Shown here piece by piece: positions 10,933 to 20,588 of a stretch of 64,000 nt of DNA. Under the pieces are notes generated by a model. The model was not told the DNA's origin, did no database searches, and saw nothing but the letters and a program-made list of their open reading frames with translations. The stretch is taken from positions 6,715,001 to 6,779,000 of the forward strand of contig JASXTE010000008.1 in assembly GCA_030280995.1 (NCBI GenBank), given 5' to 3'. Source of the DNA: Hemileia vastatrix. Lineage: Eukaryota > Basidiomycota > Pucciniomycetes > Pucciniales > Zaghouaniaceae. The number at the start of each line of letters is the position of its first letter. Position 1 is the stretch's first letter. A program made the translations under genes and the position numbers.

Positions 10933-12070
10933 TTATACTTGTTGGTCAAAGGTAGCTCTTCTTGGGCAGTGTATCTGCAAGTGATCTGGGCTGTTGCAAT
11001 TCCAGCAGGTTGGAGAACATACTGGTCTGGCTGCCAATGCCTGAGGTTCCTTGGAGAAGGCAAGTGATGGGAGTGGTGTTGGTGATGGTGAGGTGGGCTG
11101 GAGGTTGGTGGCTTCCGACCTGTTGGCTGTTGGGGTATGAATTTCAGGATTTAGCCTGTTGGTATTGTCATGGCACATTCTATCCCAGGTGGAAGTGAGA
11201 GTTTGTTTAGTTGTCACCATGGATGAGATTTCTTGCAATATTTTCACAAGAAGTTCAATATCACACATGACCTCAAATCTGAATCTCAAGTCATCCATGA
11301 TTTCACATTGGAATAGGAGAGCTAGTACATTGTCATCTAGCTTCAGCCCTTGCGCCTTGAGATCTGCATAGCAGTCTTTCATGTGTGCAATCATTGCTAT
11401 GGGACTTCTGAAGTTGCACAATTGTACATCTAGTAGTCTTTCCATAGTGTTTAGTTGACCAGCTCTGGATAGGACTTTGTATTGGAGACAAAGATGCTTA
11501 AAGGCAGCTGCGCTTGCGACCATTGACATTATTTGAGTCTTGATGTTGATGTGGACAGAGTTAACTAGAGTAGCTTGTCCTATTTTTTCTCATTCCAATC
11601 CTGTTGATGGATTTAGTCTTGTTAGGAAGTTTGGGTTGGAAACGTAATCTGTGAGAACAATCTGGAGTTCTTTGTACCAAATGCAGAAATTGGACCCATT
11701 GTCTTTCAATTTTCTGGGCCAGATTGCCATCTCTTTTCAAACATTGCGGATTGTATCAGTGATGTGTTTCCTGGCCAGGTCTCTGGAAGCCACTTGAGGG
11801 TCACAAAATTTCTCATCATCAGATGGCAAAGGTTGACATTGTGTTTGTGGATAGGGGTCAAAATCTTCATCATTGGCTTGTTCATTGTCAGGATATTTAG
11901 GAGGTGCTGAAGGTGCTTGTGAGGTTTGTCAGAATGGTTGGCATGTGTTTGTAGTTGTTCCAGTAGCTGCTGTAGAAGGAGGGTTGTTAATTGCTGGTGA
12001 GGGAGTATTGGGGTTTGCTATAGTTTGTCAAGGAAGCATCTTGACAGTAGTTTGGTTTTTTTTTAAGATG
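10933..12070 (-). pseudogene. Copia gag with CCHC zinc knuckle
   Basis: The 3' part (10933-11529) has 198 open codons with a UBN2/Retrotran-gag type helical body (LKAQGLKLDDNVLALLF) and a C-terminal knuckle CWNCNSPDHLQIHC (CX2CX4HX4C). Upstream, to about 12070, the same frame continues with two stops (DLARKHITDTIRNV, CIWYKELQIVL). Binding of RNA and particle assembly are the family role. Confidence 0.75.
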
Positions 12071-12526
12071 GAACTAAGTTAAGTAGTAAAAGGTAATGTG
12101 GAAACAGAAAAGAAGAAGATAAAAAAAAAGGGGGTATTAAGAAAGAAAAATGAAAGAAAAAAGAAGAGGAAAAGAAAAAAAAAGGACTTTTGGATGGATG
12201 TGTGCTCACAAATACTTATGTTCAGGATCTTGCAAGGTTCCCAACCTAATCATTGCTCTATTGAGAAAAAAAAACTGCTTGATAAGAAAGAAGAGAAAAG
12301 AAAAAAAAGGGTTGGATAACAGAAGATAAGAGACAGAAAAAAAAGGGATTGAGAGAAAACAACAAGATAAAAAATTTGAAGATGAAAAAAGTGATGGAGA
12401 GAAAAAAAGGTGCTGCTGATGAGGTGTAGAATTGCTGGCAAGGCAAAGCTTGATGGCTGATGAGGCACAGTGTGAAGAAGAAAAAAAATAAGAGGAGAAA
12501 TAAGACAAAAGAATGAAACGCTACTA
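12071..12526 (-). other. Copia 5' leader, purine-rich on plus strand
   Basis: Long A/G runs on the plus strand (12090-12200, 12260-12420), no gene. The open frames here are low-complexity Phe/Ser/Leu artefacts of the pyrimidine-rich minus strand. Confidence 0.55.
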
Positions 12527-12539
12527 GAGGCCCATAACC
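12527..12539 (-). promoter_or_regulatory. Copia primer-binding site of the half-tRNA initiator-Met type
   Basis: Minus strand GGTTATGGGCCTC starts directly after the LTR. Its complement GAGGCCCATAACC matches the anticodon arm of eukaryotic initiator tRNA-Met, the site used by Drosophila copia and many fungal Ty1/copia elements. Confidence 0.65.
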
Positions 12540-12629
12540 TATTGTCAGGCTACTGAGTTCTCACTTTTAGGAAAGGGTATTGCCCTCAATTTTATTAATT
12601 TACTCATTGTGGTGTTTTCTAACTATATA
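12540..12629 (-). repeat. Copia 5' LTR, part 1 (interrupted)
   Basis: It matches 7255-7344. It is interrupted at TA (12628-12629) by the Tc1/IS630 element and resumes at 18420-18453. Confidence 0.8.
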
Positions 12630-12651
12630 CAGTGCCCGGAAGAAAGTCTTC
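12630..12651 (+). repeat. Left TIR of Tc1/IS630 element
   Basis: 22 bp, perfect inverted match to 18396-18417, adjacent to TA. Confidence 0.9.
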
Positions 12652-12862
12652 AGGATTTCGTATGCATAGCACCTTCCATTAGCCACCACTTCATCCAGCC
12701 ATCACTTGTTCACTATCACATCAAACACCTCAAGATTTGATTTTTTGGTCTTTCACCTTCCCCTGCTTCATTTGGTATAGTATTTTTGTGTACTCTATCT
12801 CATTTGGGCAAGATATAAACTAATTTATTTTCTTTAGTTTTTTTTTTACTTTTCCTTGCACT

Positions 12863-13888
12863 ATGGCGACCTCTAGACCTGGAAGGAAGCAACTTACAAT
12901 AACAAAACAAGCTTGCATTGTTGGCATGGCTGAAGCAGGAATCACGCCAGCTGAAATTTCTAGAAAGTTAGGTGTTGCTGACTCTACTGTTTGCTCAATA
13001 TTGGAGAGATGGAGAGCTAGGGGCAATGTTGAAACTGTACCATGTTCCGGTCATCCCCTCAAAACAAACTCACAAGACATGCATGAACTCAAACAACTCA
13101 TCCTCTCTAATTGCAAAGCCAAGTTGAGTGACCTTTCAAACTTGCTATCAACTATTTTGTCTTCCTGTACTATCAGAAAGATAACCCATGAGCTGGGCTT
13201 TACCAAGCGAGTTTCAGTGAAGAAACCATTACTGCCAAAGACAATTGAATTTTGCTCACAAGTATTCTGGCTGGTCTGTTGATGATTGGATGTGTGTAAT
13301 ATGGTCCAATGAATTATCACTTGAGATTGCCAAGCTCTCAAGTCAAACATTGGTGTGGCGAAGACCTGGAGAAAAATATGCACCCAATTGTCTCCAGGCA
13401 ACTTTCAAGAGTGGGAGATCTAGTGTGATGTTGTGGGGTGCATTCCAAGGAGGTAACAAGATACCACTAGTTTTCTTTCCGAACAATGGAGGAGTGACTT
13501 CAAAGTCATTGATTGAAGATGTCTACAAGAACTCGCTTATCCCTTTCCTTCAAGAAAACAATCACAGCCAAAATCTCATTCTTCTTGAAGACAATGCACC
13601 TATCCATACTTCCAAGGTGTCTGCCAATTTCCGAGCTGATTCAGGTATCTGCAAAATAGGAGACTGGCCTGCTCAATCCCCCGACCTAAACCCAATCAAA
13701 AATCTTTGGAGATGCCTCAAGGTGTGCATTCAAAAAGCTTATCAACCCAAACTCCAACCAAAATGATCCAGAGTCTTGAATCATTATGGAACAACTTTCC
13801 AAAGGAGCCTCTTATTCACTTAGTGTCATCAGTGCCTGCTCGTATGAAGGCTGTCATTGATGCAAATGGTGGATCCACCCACTGGTGA
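12863..13888 (+). pseudogene. Tc1/mariner-like transposase 1, frameshifted, catalytic residues lost
   Basis: Start at 12863 after TTGCACT. The N-terminus is a paired-like HTH (GRKQLTITKQACIVGMAEAG, ISRKLGVADSTVCSIL) followed by a second HTH (RKITHELGFTKRVSVKKPLL). The catalytic half starts in another frame at about 13245: VIWSNELSLE (normally SDE, so Asp1 is Asn), LILLEDNAPIHTS (Asp2 intact), SPDLNPIKNLW (normally PIENLW, so Glu is Lys). Two frameshifts (about 13250 and 13715). The protein would bind TIRs and cut and paste DNA, but two of three acidic residues are gone. Confidence 0.85.
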
Positions 13889-14148
13889 ACCTCAAATTTT
13901 TAGCTTGTTTTTTTTCTTTTTTTATGATTTGATGTTACAACTAGGGTTTATCTGAGTCTAGCTTTCTATATAAACAAGTCTCATTGCTTAGAAATGCCTA
14001 ATTTAAAATTTATGGCATCACATTTTTTTACAAAATAAAATAAATATGAGAATATTGATTATTATGATTTTTAGTTGTGATATTCGTAATCTACACAACA
14101 ACTTTAACCATAATGAGCAATCTCTTAGTGAAAATGAGAGTTGAGTGT
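13889..14148. other. Spacer after transposase 1
   Basis: AT-rich; no gene. Sequence before 14149 does not match the right arm, so an old junction lies near here. Confidence 0.4.
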
Positions 14149-14440
14149 ACAGCCATATTGGCAACTTTTGGTGCAGCAAGCCAACAAAAGGGCAAGTTAT
14201 GCACAGCATTATTGACTGACATAGACTGACATATCTAACATTTATTAAAGATCTGTCAGTGTTTGGCGACCAGTCTACGATTGATCCACACCACCATGCT
14301 GCCACCAGGTCTCCCCTACCCAGGTTTCCCTCCTCCCATCCACCTCATCCACTCATCTATTGTTTTGATCATATCAACCCCTTCCTCACCCCTCTCTTCC
14401 ACCACTACTGGAGCCTGGTTTTCTTTCATTGGTAAGCTTT
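14149..14440 (+). repeat. Left subterminal inverted arm with leader exon
   Basis: About 290 bp, inverted copy of 18079-18371. It carries an open segment GLPYPGFPPPIHLIHSSIV and a donor-like ATTG|GTAAGC, then a repeated acceptor CCTACCCAG at 14517-14519. It appears to supply the promoter and first exons of the plus-strand transposase 2. Confidence 0.7.
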
Positions 14441-14693
14441 TTTTTTATTTTTTTTATTTTTTGTTGTTCGTATTTTTCATATTTTCACTAATCTTTTTTT
14501 CTGGTCTTCCCTACCCAGGTTTCCCTCCTCCCATCCACCTCATCCACTCATCTATCGTTTTGATCACCAAACTCTTGTTGACAGAAATATTTTTTTTCAT
14601 TTCCTGCTCTTTTCTAATTAAGTATATTTGTTTTTTTGTTTTTTTTGTATTTATTTTTGCTTATTATATTTTTTTTCTCTCAAAATTTTTAGG

Positions 14694-15793
14694 ATGTATA
14701 TTAAATATGATCCTAAATTTAAGGTGAAAGCTGTAATGGCTTCATTAGATGGTGACTCATTAGATGAGATCAACTTGAAAAATGGCTCATTGATTCATCG
14801 AAACTCTTTAAGCCGTTGGCTCCAGCTGTATGAAAGCACATGAGCTGTGGTGACTGACCCTTCCACTTATCTCAAACGTGGGCAGCCATTCAAACTTTTG
14901 GATGAAAAATGTGACTTCTTGGAGAAGATTCTGGCGTTTGAACCTACAAAATATCAGTGCGAATTACAAACAGAATTGTGGGAAAAGTATGACTTACATG
15001 TCTCTCAAACTACTATTCATGAGGAGCTTGTGGTTTGTCTTCACATGAGTAAAAAGGTGTTGCAAAAGTTTCATCCAAAGCAGGATTACAATAAAAGGAT
15101 TGTTTATATGTCAGTAATTGGTGAATATGATCCTTCTTTCCTTGTATTCACAGGTAAGCTTTATTTGTTTACAAATATTTCTCAATCTTATACTCATTAG
15201 TTTCTTCTTCAATACCAGATGAATCAGGAATATCTATGGAAGAGGTTGGCTGTGATGATGGGTGGGCAAAAGTAGGTGACCGAACAAAAAAGGATGCCAA
15301 AGTCTACAAGTAAAATCAGATTCAACATAATTCCTGCTGTATCTTTATCTGGTCTAGTTGCATCTACAATTGAAACCAAAATTGTTTGTAGAGTGCATTT
15401 TGAATTTTACCTGGAAAATATCCTGGTATGTTTTTTTTCTTACTTGGTGGTGGTATTTATATTTGTTATTTGTTGTTTTAACATCTTCTGATGATGTCTC
15501 CTTTTCCTGGACCCAATAGTGTACTAGTGATGGACTATGCAGCCTTCCATCATGGAGGCCGAATTTCAGAAATAGTTGAAAAATTAAAATGTCATCTAGT
15601 TTATCTACCTGCATATTCTCCAGATCTAAACCCAATTGAAAAGGCTTTCCAAGTTTTGAAATCTAACTTGCGACATTATGCACACTTATCTGGAGATCAA
15701 GGTGATGATGATATTATAAGATTATTTATTGAGATGTTCTTCACCAAAGAATTAATGCATGGTCTTTTTAAAGCTAGTGGTTATATTGAGTGA
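14694..15793 (+). pseudogene. IS630/Tc1-type DDE_3 transposase 2, introns present, stops present
   Basis: An acceptor TTTTTAG precedes ATG 14694. N-terminal HTH (YDPKFKVKAVMASLDGDSLD), a stop at 14841, then a second HTH region (YQCELQTELWEKYDLHVSQ). An intron 15154-15218 splits the first catalytic Asp codon, giving FTDESGIS. Later VLVMDYAAFHHGG (Asp2) and SPDLNPIEKAF (Glu) are intact. Another stop at about 15311 and a second intron from 15426 whose acceptor looks damaged. All three acidic residues are kept, unlike transposase 1, but the frame is broken. Confidence 0.8.
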
Positions 15794-16072
15794 ACTATTT
15801 TATTTTAGAATATTAATGATTGTATTTATAATGTACTTTTTAACGTAATTTTCATGGGGAGAGTGTCCAGAGAAACATTGTGTGAGCACAGTGGCCTGGG
15901 CTCTGGGGAGTCTAGCCAGCGCCAGTATTTATGAAATATAATATTATATTAGATATTAAAAATTACATTTTTTCCAACAAACTCACAATCACAACTCATC
16001 ACTCATCCAAATTTGAAAATAATAAGTTAAATATTTTATATTTATTCATTTCTCAGACAGTTAATAAAGTAA
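15794..16072. other. Convergent intergenic region between transposase 2 and passenger gene
   Basis: AT-rich, likely 3' UTRs of both convergent genes. Nothing else recognised. Confidence 0.5.
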
Positions 16073-17663
16073 TTAGAAAGTGGGGATCATCGTGTGTAGA
16101 CAGTTGAATAAAACTGTATCATCATAATTTACATATTTTACCTAGCCACAACAAAGATTCAGGTTACTTACCCTTTGCACGTTTCTTGAGCTTCTGAAGC
16201 TCCTTAACATGAGCACTATATGATTTGGAGGTGCGGACACATGCTCTTGCTAGTGCATCAGGTATTCCCACCTCAATCAATTCTTGCGGAGTATAATCTT
16301 GGAAATATGACCAGTGCATAAGTCCCAATTTCCCAAGTCCATCTTGCAGTTTAGAGTTTTCAATATCAACACATGCTTTCTTGAAGAAAGCTTCCATTGA
16401 GTTAGGATCTTTGTCTGAAAAGGATAGAGGTAATTCAGGTGAGGATGAAGCTGCTTGAGTTTTGATTTGGACTTCAAGTGGAGAAGAAAATTGTTCACTA
16501 GGGCCAGGATCAGAAGAGCGCAGCTTTTTAGTAATGCTCTTGTATGCAAATTCAGGTGAAATTGGGGGGATCAAGTAAGTCACTTCTTGAGGGTTTGCAT
16601 TCTGCAAAAATAAATAAGTAAACAACTAAAAAAAAGTATAAAAAATAAAAAGATATGCGAGATAACTTACCATAGCATAAGCCCAAGTGTTAGCCTTCTC
16701 AAAAGTTAGGATGAAATATTCTTGTGGATTAGCTGGGTTGATGCAACAGTGAACAAGTTCTCCACGTGTGACATCTTTCTGTTTTTTATGTATTTGAAGC
16801 AGCGCCTTGACTCTTTCATAGTGTAGAGCATCCTTTTTCATGCCCAGTGTTGGATGTAATTCATTGTTTTTATCTTCTTCTTCTGATGAATCTATTACAT
16901 TAGACTGCTTCAATCGTTTTATTTTAGATCCCCTCTAAAAAAGTAAAGCAAATAAAAAAATTAGAGGAGAGGCAAAAATAATCAATAAAACAAAGGAAAA
17001 ATTACTAACCTTTATTGCAGGTCTGGGATCATTGTGTTCAAGTAAGATAGAAACTTTTCGCTTATTGAAAAAAAGTACAGCAAGATTGAGATATTTGATA
17101 AAAATTTCAACACTATCGATTTTTTTCTTCTTCTGAATAGAGAACTCTCTACTTAGGGGGATAATTCCACACCATGAGACAGTTCCTCGATCAACTTGTT
17201 TCTGTATACATGTGGCCAAAACACTTTCTTCTTCTTCCTTAATTGTTTGCATTACATGTTGGCGAAATGAATCAAGATCATGGTTTGAAGCCTCCCAGAC
17301 AAATGAGAGCTTTTCTGGCTCGGAATGTATCTTTTCTAAAGCAATAGTTTGTTCTTCATCATTAGACAAACGTTTTTGGGTGATAATTGGTTTATTCTTG
17401 TTATGCGTGTAGATTGTGAACTCTATGTAAATAGTAATATGGCCTGAGAAGGAATTAGCAGACCTGGTAGGAGAGATAAGGTCTGATGTAACTTGAGATA
17501 CAGAATTTTTGATTCGTCCTGAAACTTCAGAAGGAGATTGAAAATCATTTGGTCTTGATACTTCGGAAGGTGATACATTGAAGAAGTCATAACTGAAGTT
17601 TTCCTCATCATTGTTGATGCGGGTAATGTAGCTAGGAGGGGGGTTCACAGAGGGTAAATCCAT
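16073..17663 (-). CDS. Passenger gene of the Tc1/IS630 element: 462-aa protein of unknown function with SAM-like C-terminus
   Basis: Four exons (17663-17010, 16934-16671, 16601-16172, 16113-16073) joined by introns of 75, 69 and 58 nt with GTTAGT/GTAAGT donors and TAG/CAG acceptors. All junctions keep the frame, giving 462 codons without a stop. The N-terminus is Ser/Pro-rich with repeated SPSEVS. The middle is charged with KKKKID, then a lysine block with an acidic SSEEEDKNNE. The C-terminal ~70 residues (YTPQELIEVGIPDALARA) resemble a SAM-like helical fold. Further 5' exons lie upstream (about 17755-17812 and in the arm). I do not recognise the family. It converges with transposase 2, and its first exons come from the right inverted arm. 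Confidence 0.6.
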
Positions 17664-18078
17664 TTTTTCTGTATCTAGACATAAACAACCAAAAAATAAG
17701 TAAAAGAATGGAAAAAATGAAATAAAGGAAACAAACATACTAAAGTTTATGATCCAGTATTGTGTTTGAGAGTCAGAGAGGTTGGCTTTATCACTGGCAG
17801 AGACAACAAAAAAAAGAAAAAAAATATCAGTGAAAATAGGAAAAATATGACAAAAAAGAAAAAACAAAAGCAAAGAAAGATTATCTTACCAAAGAAAGAA
17901 AACCAGGCGCCAATAGTGGGTGGAAGAGAAGGGCGAGGAAGGGGCTGATACAATCAAAACGATAGATGAGTGGATGAGGTGGATGGGAGGAGGGAAAACT
18001 GGGTAGGGAAGACCAGAAAAAAAGATTAGTGAAAATATGAAAAATATGAACAACAAAAAATAAAAAAAATAATAAAAA

Positions 18079-18371
18079 AACTTACCAATGAAAGAAAACC
18101 AGGCTCCAGTAGTGGTCGAAGAGAGGGGTGAGGAAGGGGTTGATATGATCAAAACAATAGATGAGTGGATGAGGTGGATGGGAGGAGGGAGACCTGGGTA
18201 GGGGAGACCTGGTGGCAGCATGGTGGTGTGGATCGATCGTAGACTGGTCGCCAAACACTGACAGATCTGTAATAAATGTCTGATATGACAGTCTATGTCA
18301 GTCAATAATGCTGTGCATAACTCGCCCTTTTGTTGGCTTGCTGCACCAAGTGTTGCCAATATGGCTGTAGA
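18079..18371 (-). repeat. Right subterminal inverted arm with leader exon
   Basis: Inverted copy of 14149-14440. It reads on the minus strand into the passenger gene through ATTG|GTAAGT donors. A second partial copy of the same exon occurs at 17886-18000. Confidence 0.7.
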
Positions 18372-18395
18372 TTTTGTGAGGAAAACATCAATCCC

Positions 18396-18417
18396 GAAGA
18401 CTTTCTTCCGGGCACTG
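18396..18417 (-). repeat. Right TIR of Tc1/IS630 element
   Basis: Perfect inverted match to 12630-12651, next to the duplicated TA. Confidence 0.9.
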
Positions 18418-18419
18418 TA

Positions 18420-18453
18420 CATGGTGATACTGCGGCATAGTCGAGACCTAACA
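18420..18453 (-). repeat. Copia 5' LTR, part 2
   Basis: Continuation of the LTR interrupted at 12629; minus strand begins TGTTAGGTCTCGACTA. Followed by the CATAG duplication. Confidence 0.8.
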
Positions 18454-18458
18454 CATAG

Positions 18459-19090
18459 TGTATGTGTTCTGGGGTGTCTTTACTGTTGGTGTCACACATG
18501 GGGCATCTAGATGACTCCACAATTTTGAAATGGAAAAGATAGTTGTTAAGGGGGCAGTGACCTGATCTGCATTGAGCGAAGACCGTTGCTTGGGTGCGTG
18601 TGAGGTTAGCAATTTGTTTGAATGAGGTGAGTGGGGCAAATTTGCCACGTAGTTTCTTCAAGATGTCAGGTTTTCTTTTTTTTTCTTTTTTTTTTTTTTT
18701 GGGGGGGGGGGGGGGGGGAGAGAGCTGTAAGGACTTATAATGGGCTTTTAGGAACGATTTGAGAGAGGCAGATGATGGTGGGGGAGGGGAAAAAAAGGAG
18801 GGCTTCTGTGGCTACAGAGGCTAGAGGGTGAGAGCCATTAGCCAGTGAATCAACTATCTCATTACCTGGGATGCCGGAATGTCCTGGGCACCATTTAAAG
18901 GTAACAGAGAGGTGGGGGTTGGGCTTTTTCAGCTTGGGAATGGCCTGGACAATTGAGAGTAGCTCGGCGGCGTTGATTTGTGGCGGGGGGAGATGCAGTG
19001 AGGTTTTTGATGGTTGCTTGGCTGTCAACCAACAGGGTGAGGGAATTTACCTGAGGGTCTGTTATAGCCATCTTGACAACGTTTGATGTG
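18459..19090 (-). pseudogene. Non-LTR retrotransposon (Tad/LINE-like) 3' remnant: RNase H and downstream Cys-rich domain
   Basis: Minus strand, in two frames: LTLLVDSQATIKNL (RNase H Asp motif), then FKWCPGHSGIPGNEIVDSLA (RNase H WxPGHxGIxGNExAD motif, here IVD), then after a homopolymer tract QIANLTRTQATVFAQCRSGH, PLNNYLF and CPMC..T.EH, the post-RNase-H segment of fungal LINEs. RT itself is missing. The copia and foldback elements lie at its 3' side. Confidence 0.8.
18671..18719 (+). repeat. T-run followed by G-run
   Basis: A broken T tract (about 28 Ts with two Cs) passes directly into about 19 Gs inside the LINE remnant. Confidence 0.9.
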
Positions 19091-20500
19091 CACCTATGCA
19101 AAAAAAATATATATATATATAATAAATTTAGGCAGAATGATTGTGGTATTTGATGATAGTTTAAGTGACACATGATGAGTGAATTCTAGCTAGTCAAATG
19201 TCAATTGATCTGTCCAAAGGTTTTGGAATCTTTGCACCAACCGTTTCTGATATGGTTGTAGATTCATAACTTTCGTGAAAAATAATATTTATCTACTATG
19301 AGCATGTCACTCGAGCCATATATATCGCCAATGAGATATCACCACTATAATAATCAATAAGTATAATCTATACCGATAGAGTGAGACAACGTGAATTATT
19401 TGATTGTACTTAGATATAAAACACATAGAAAAAAACTGATAATGAGAACATTAATTAACACCACAGACATATGTATCATTAAATCACGAACGTTATCTTG
19501 ACACGCGCAATTTCAGCCAGACTTTATATATATATAAATATATATATATATAAAAGAAAGAAAGAAAGAAAGAAAGAAAGTTGGCAAGTTGAACTAAGAA
19601 GTGTGTAACGTCGTCTCCTGAATCTTATAAATATAAAATGTTAGTTAAAATACTTATTGTAATAATTAATTAGCTAAAGATATAATATATTGAGACGGGA
19701 GGAGAGATAAAAATGGAGATTGAGAGAATTGGGGTTAATGTAAAGATATATGTTTATTCGTGACTTGTAAAGTATACATGTATATAAATATATATTTAAA
19801 AATAAGGAATTAACAGTCATTCATTGCCTATTCTTCCTTTGGAATACCAAAACATATATTCCAAATATAATATCTTGATAAAAATTAGAATAATTGATGT
19901 TGGTTTTTCAAAGTCATAGCCAAAAGTTTAGTTAAGTGAAATGTGAATGTCATGTTGACGAGATAATCATTAGCTTAGACTAGATTGTTTTGTTTTGTTT
20001 TTTTATTTCATTCGGCAGCGAGACACAGTCCGTGCATTCTGTCAGGCAAAAAAAAGAAACATTTGGCTAGTGCTGACGAAATATAAAAAACCAGTAATAA
20101 GCTGTTTGCATGTTGTGAGAGAGAGACGGGGGTTTTTTAATGAAAAAAAAGAAAAAAACTAACACGGGGCAAGAAAGCCAAGGTTTTTCAGCTACTAAGG
20201 ATTTCATTTACAGATCAGGAGTGATTGTGAAGAGATATATATTCTAGAGAACTGGTAGTCTCATGTGTGTTTTGTGGCACTCTCTGACATCATCACTGCA
20301 AATCACACGGTTGGATGAGAAACATTATGTGAAGCGAGCCAAAGAAAAGAAAGAAAAGAATTGGGTGTGAGGGAGTGGGAGTGGGAGGGCGTGAAAGAGG
20401 GAGCGATCAGTGAAGGGATGCAGATGATGAAGGGCTTGTTGAAATGGAAATCGATGGGCTGACAATTGTTGATAATGTCCATCAAATGATCATCTACCAT
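19091..20500. other. Intergenic region with microsatellites
   Basis: (TA)n at about 19108-19121 and 19524-19552, (GAAA)n at 19553-19580. I see no gene. The part after 20000 is probably upstream sequence of the J-domain gene. Confidence 0.5.
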
Positions 20501-20504
20501 TCAT

Positions 20505-20588
20505 TCCACCATAAATATCTTCTTCTTCTTCTCCACGCTTCACTGATCATCTGCTTCCTAACCATCGCATGATCCCCTTCCTTCCACC
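20505..20588 (+). promoter_or_regulatory. Promoter/leader of the J-domain gene
   Basis: CCATAAATATC at 20509-20519 resembles a TATA element. A CTTCTTCTTCTTCTCC pyrimidine run follows, common around fungal transcription starts, about 70 bp before the ATG. Confidence 0.4.

Larger units (their letters stand above)
12630..18417. mobile_element. Tc1/mariner-IS630 superfamily element (5.8 kb, composite) with TIRs and TA duplication
   Basis: Terminal inverted repeats begin CAGTGCCCGGAAGAAAGTCT at 12630 and are the exact reverse complement at 18396-18417. The flanking TA is duplicated (12628-12629, 18418-18419), the hallmark of this superfamily. Inside are two different DDE transposase pseudogenes (+), a spliced passenger gene (-), and long subterminal inverted arms (about 14149-14440 and 18079-18371). 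The first transposase with its own flanks probably represents a nested or rearranged second element, since arm similarity starts only at 14149 on the left. Confidence 0.85.
7255..18453 (-). mobile_element. Ty1/copia retrotransposon, minus strand, split by a Tc1/IS630 element
   Basis: It is flanked by a perfect 5-bp duplication CATAG (7250-7254 and 18454-18458). LTRs are 124 bp (7255-7378; 12540-12629 continued at 18420-18453). Internally it has gag with a CCHC knuckle, then protease, integrase, RT and RNase H on the minus strand, the copia order. Many stops and frameshifts: a dead copy. The 12630-18417 insertion interrupts the 5' LTR at a TA. Confidence 0.88.

Noticed and set aside
10658..11198. 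Plus-strand frames opposite copia gag/protease
   Set aside because: Shadows of the minus-strand coding sequence; Gly-rich composition mirrors the Pro-rich protein on the other strand.
12098..12508. Lys-rich (+) and Phe/Ser-rich (-) open frames
   Set aside because: Products of purine/pyrimidine strand bias in the copia leader; no domain.
19524..19580. Repeat arrays considered as CRISPR or regulatory repeats
   Set aside because: They are simple (TA)n and (GAAA)n microsatellites without spacers; CRISPR is not expected in a eukaryote.
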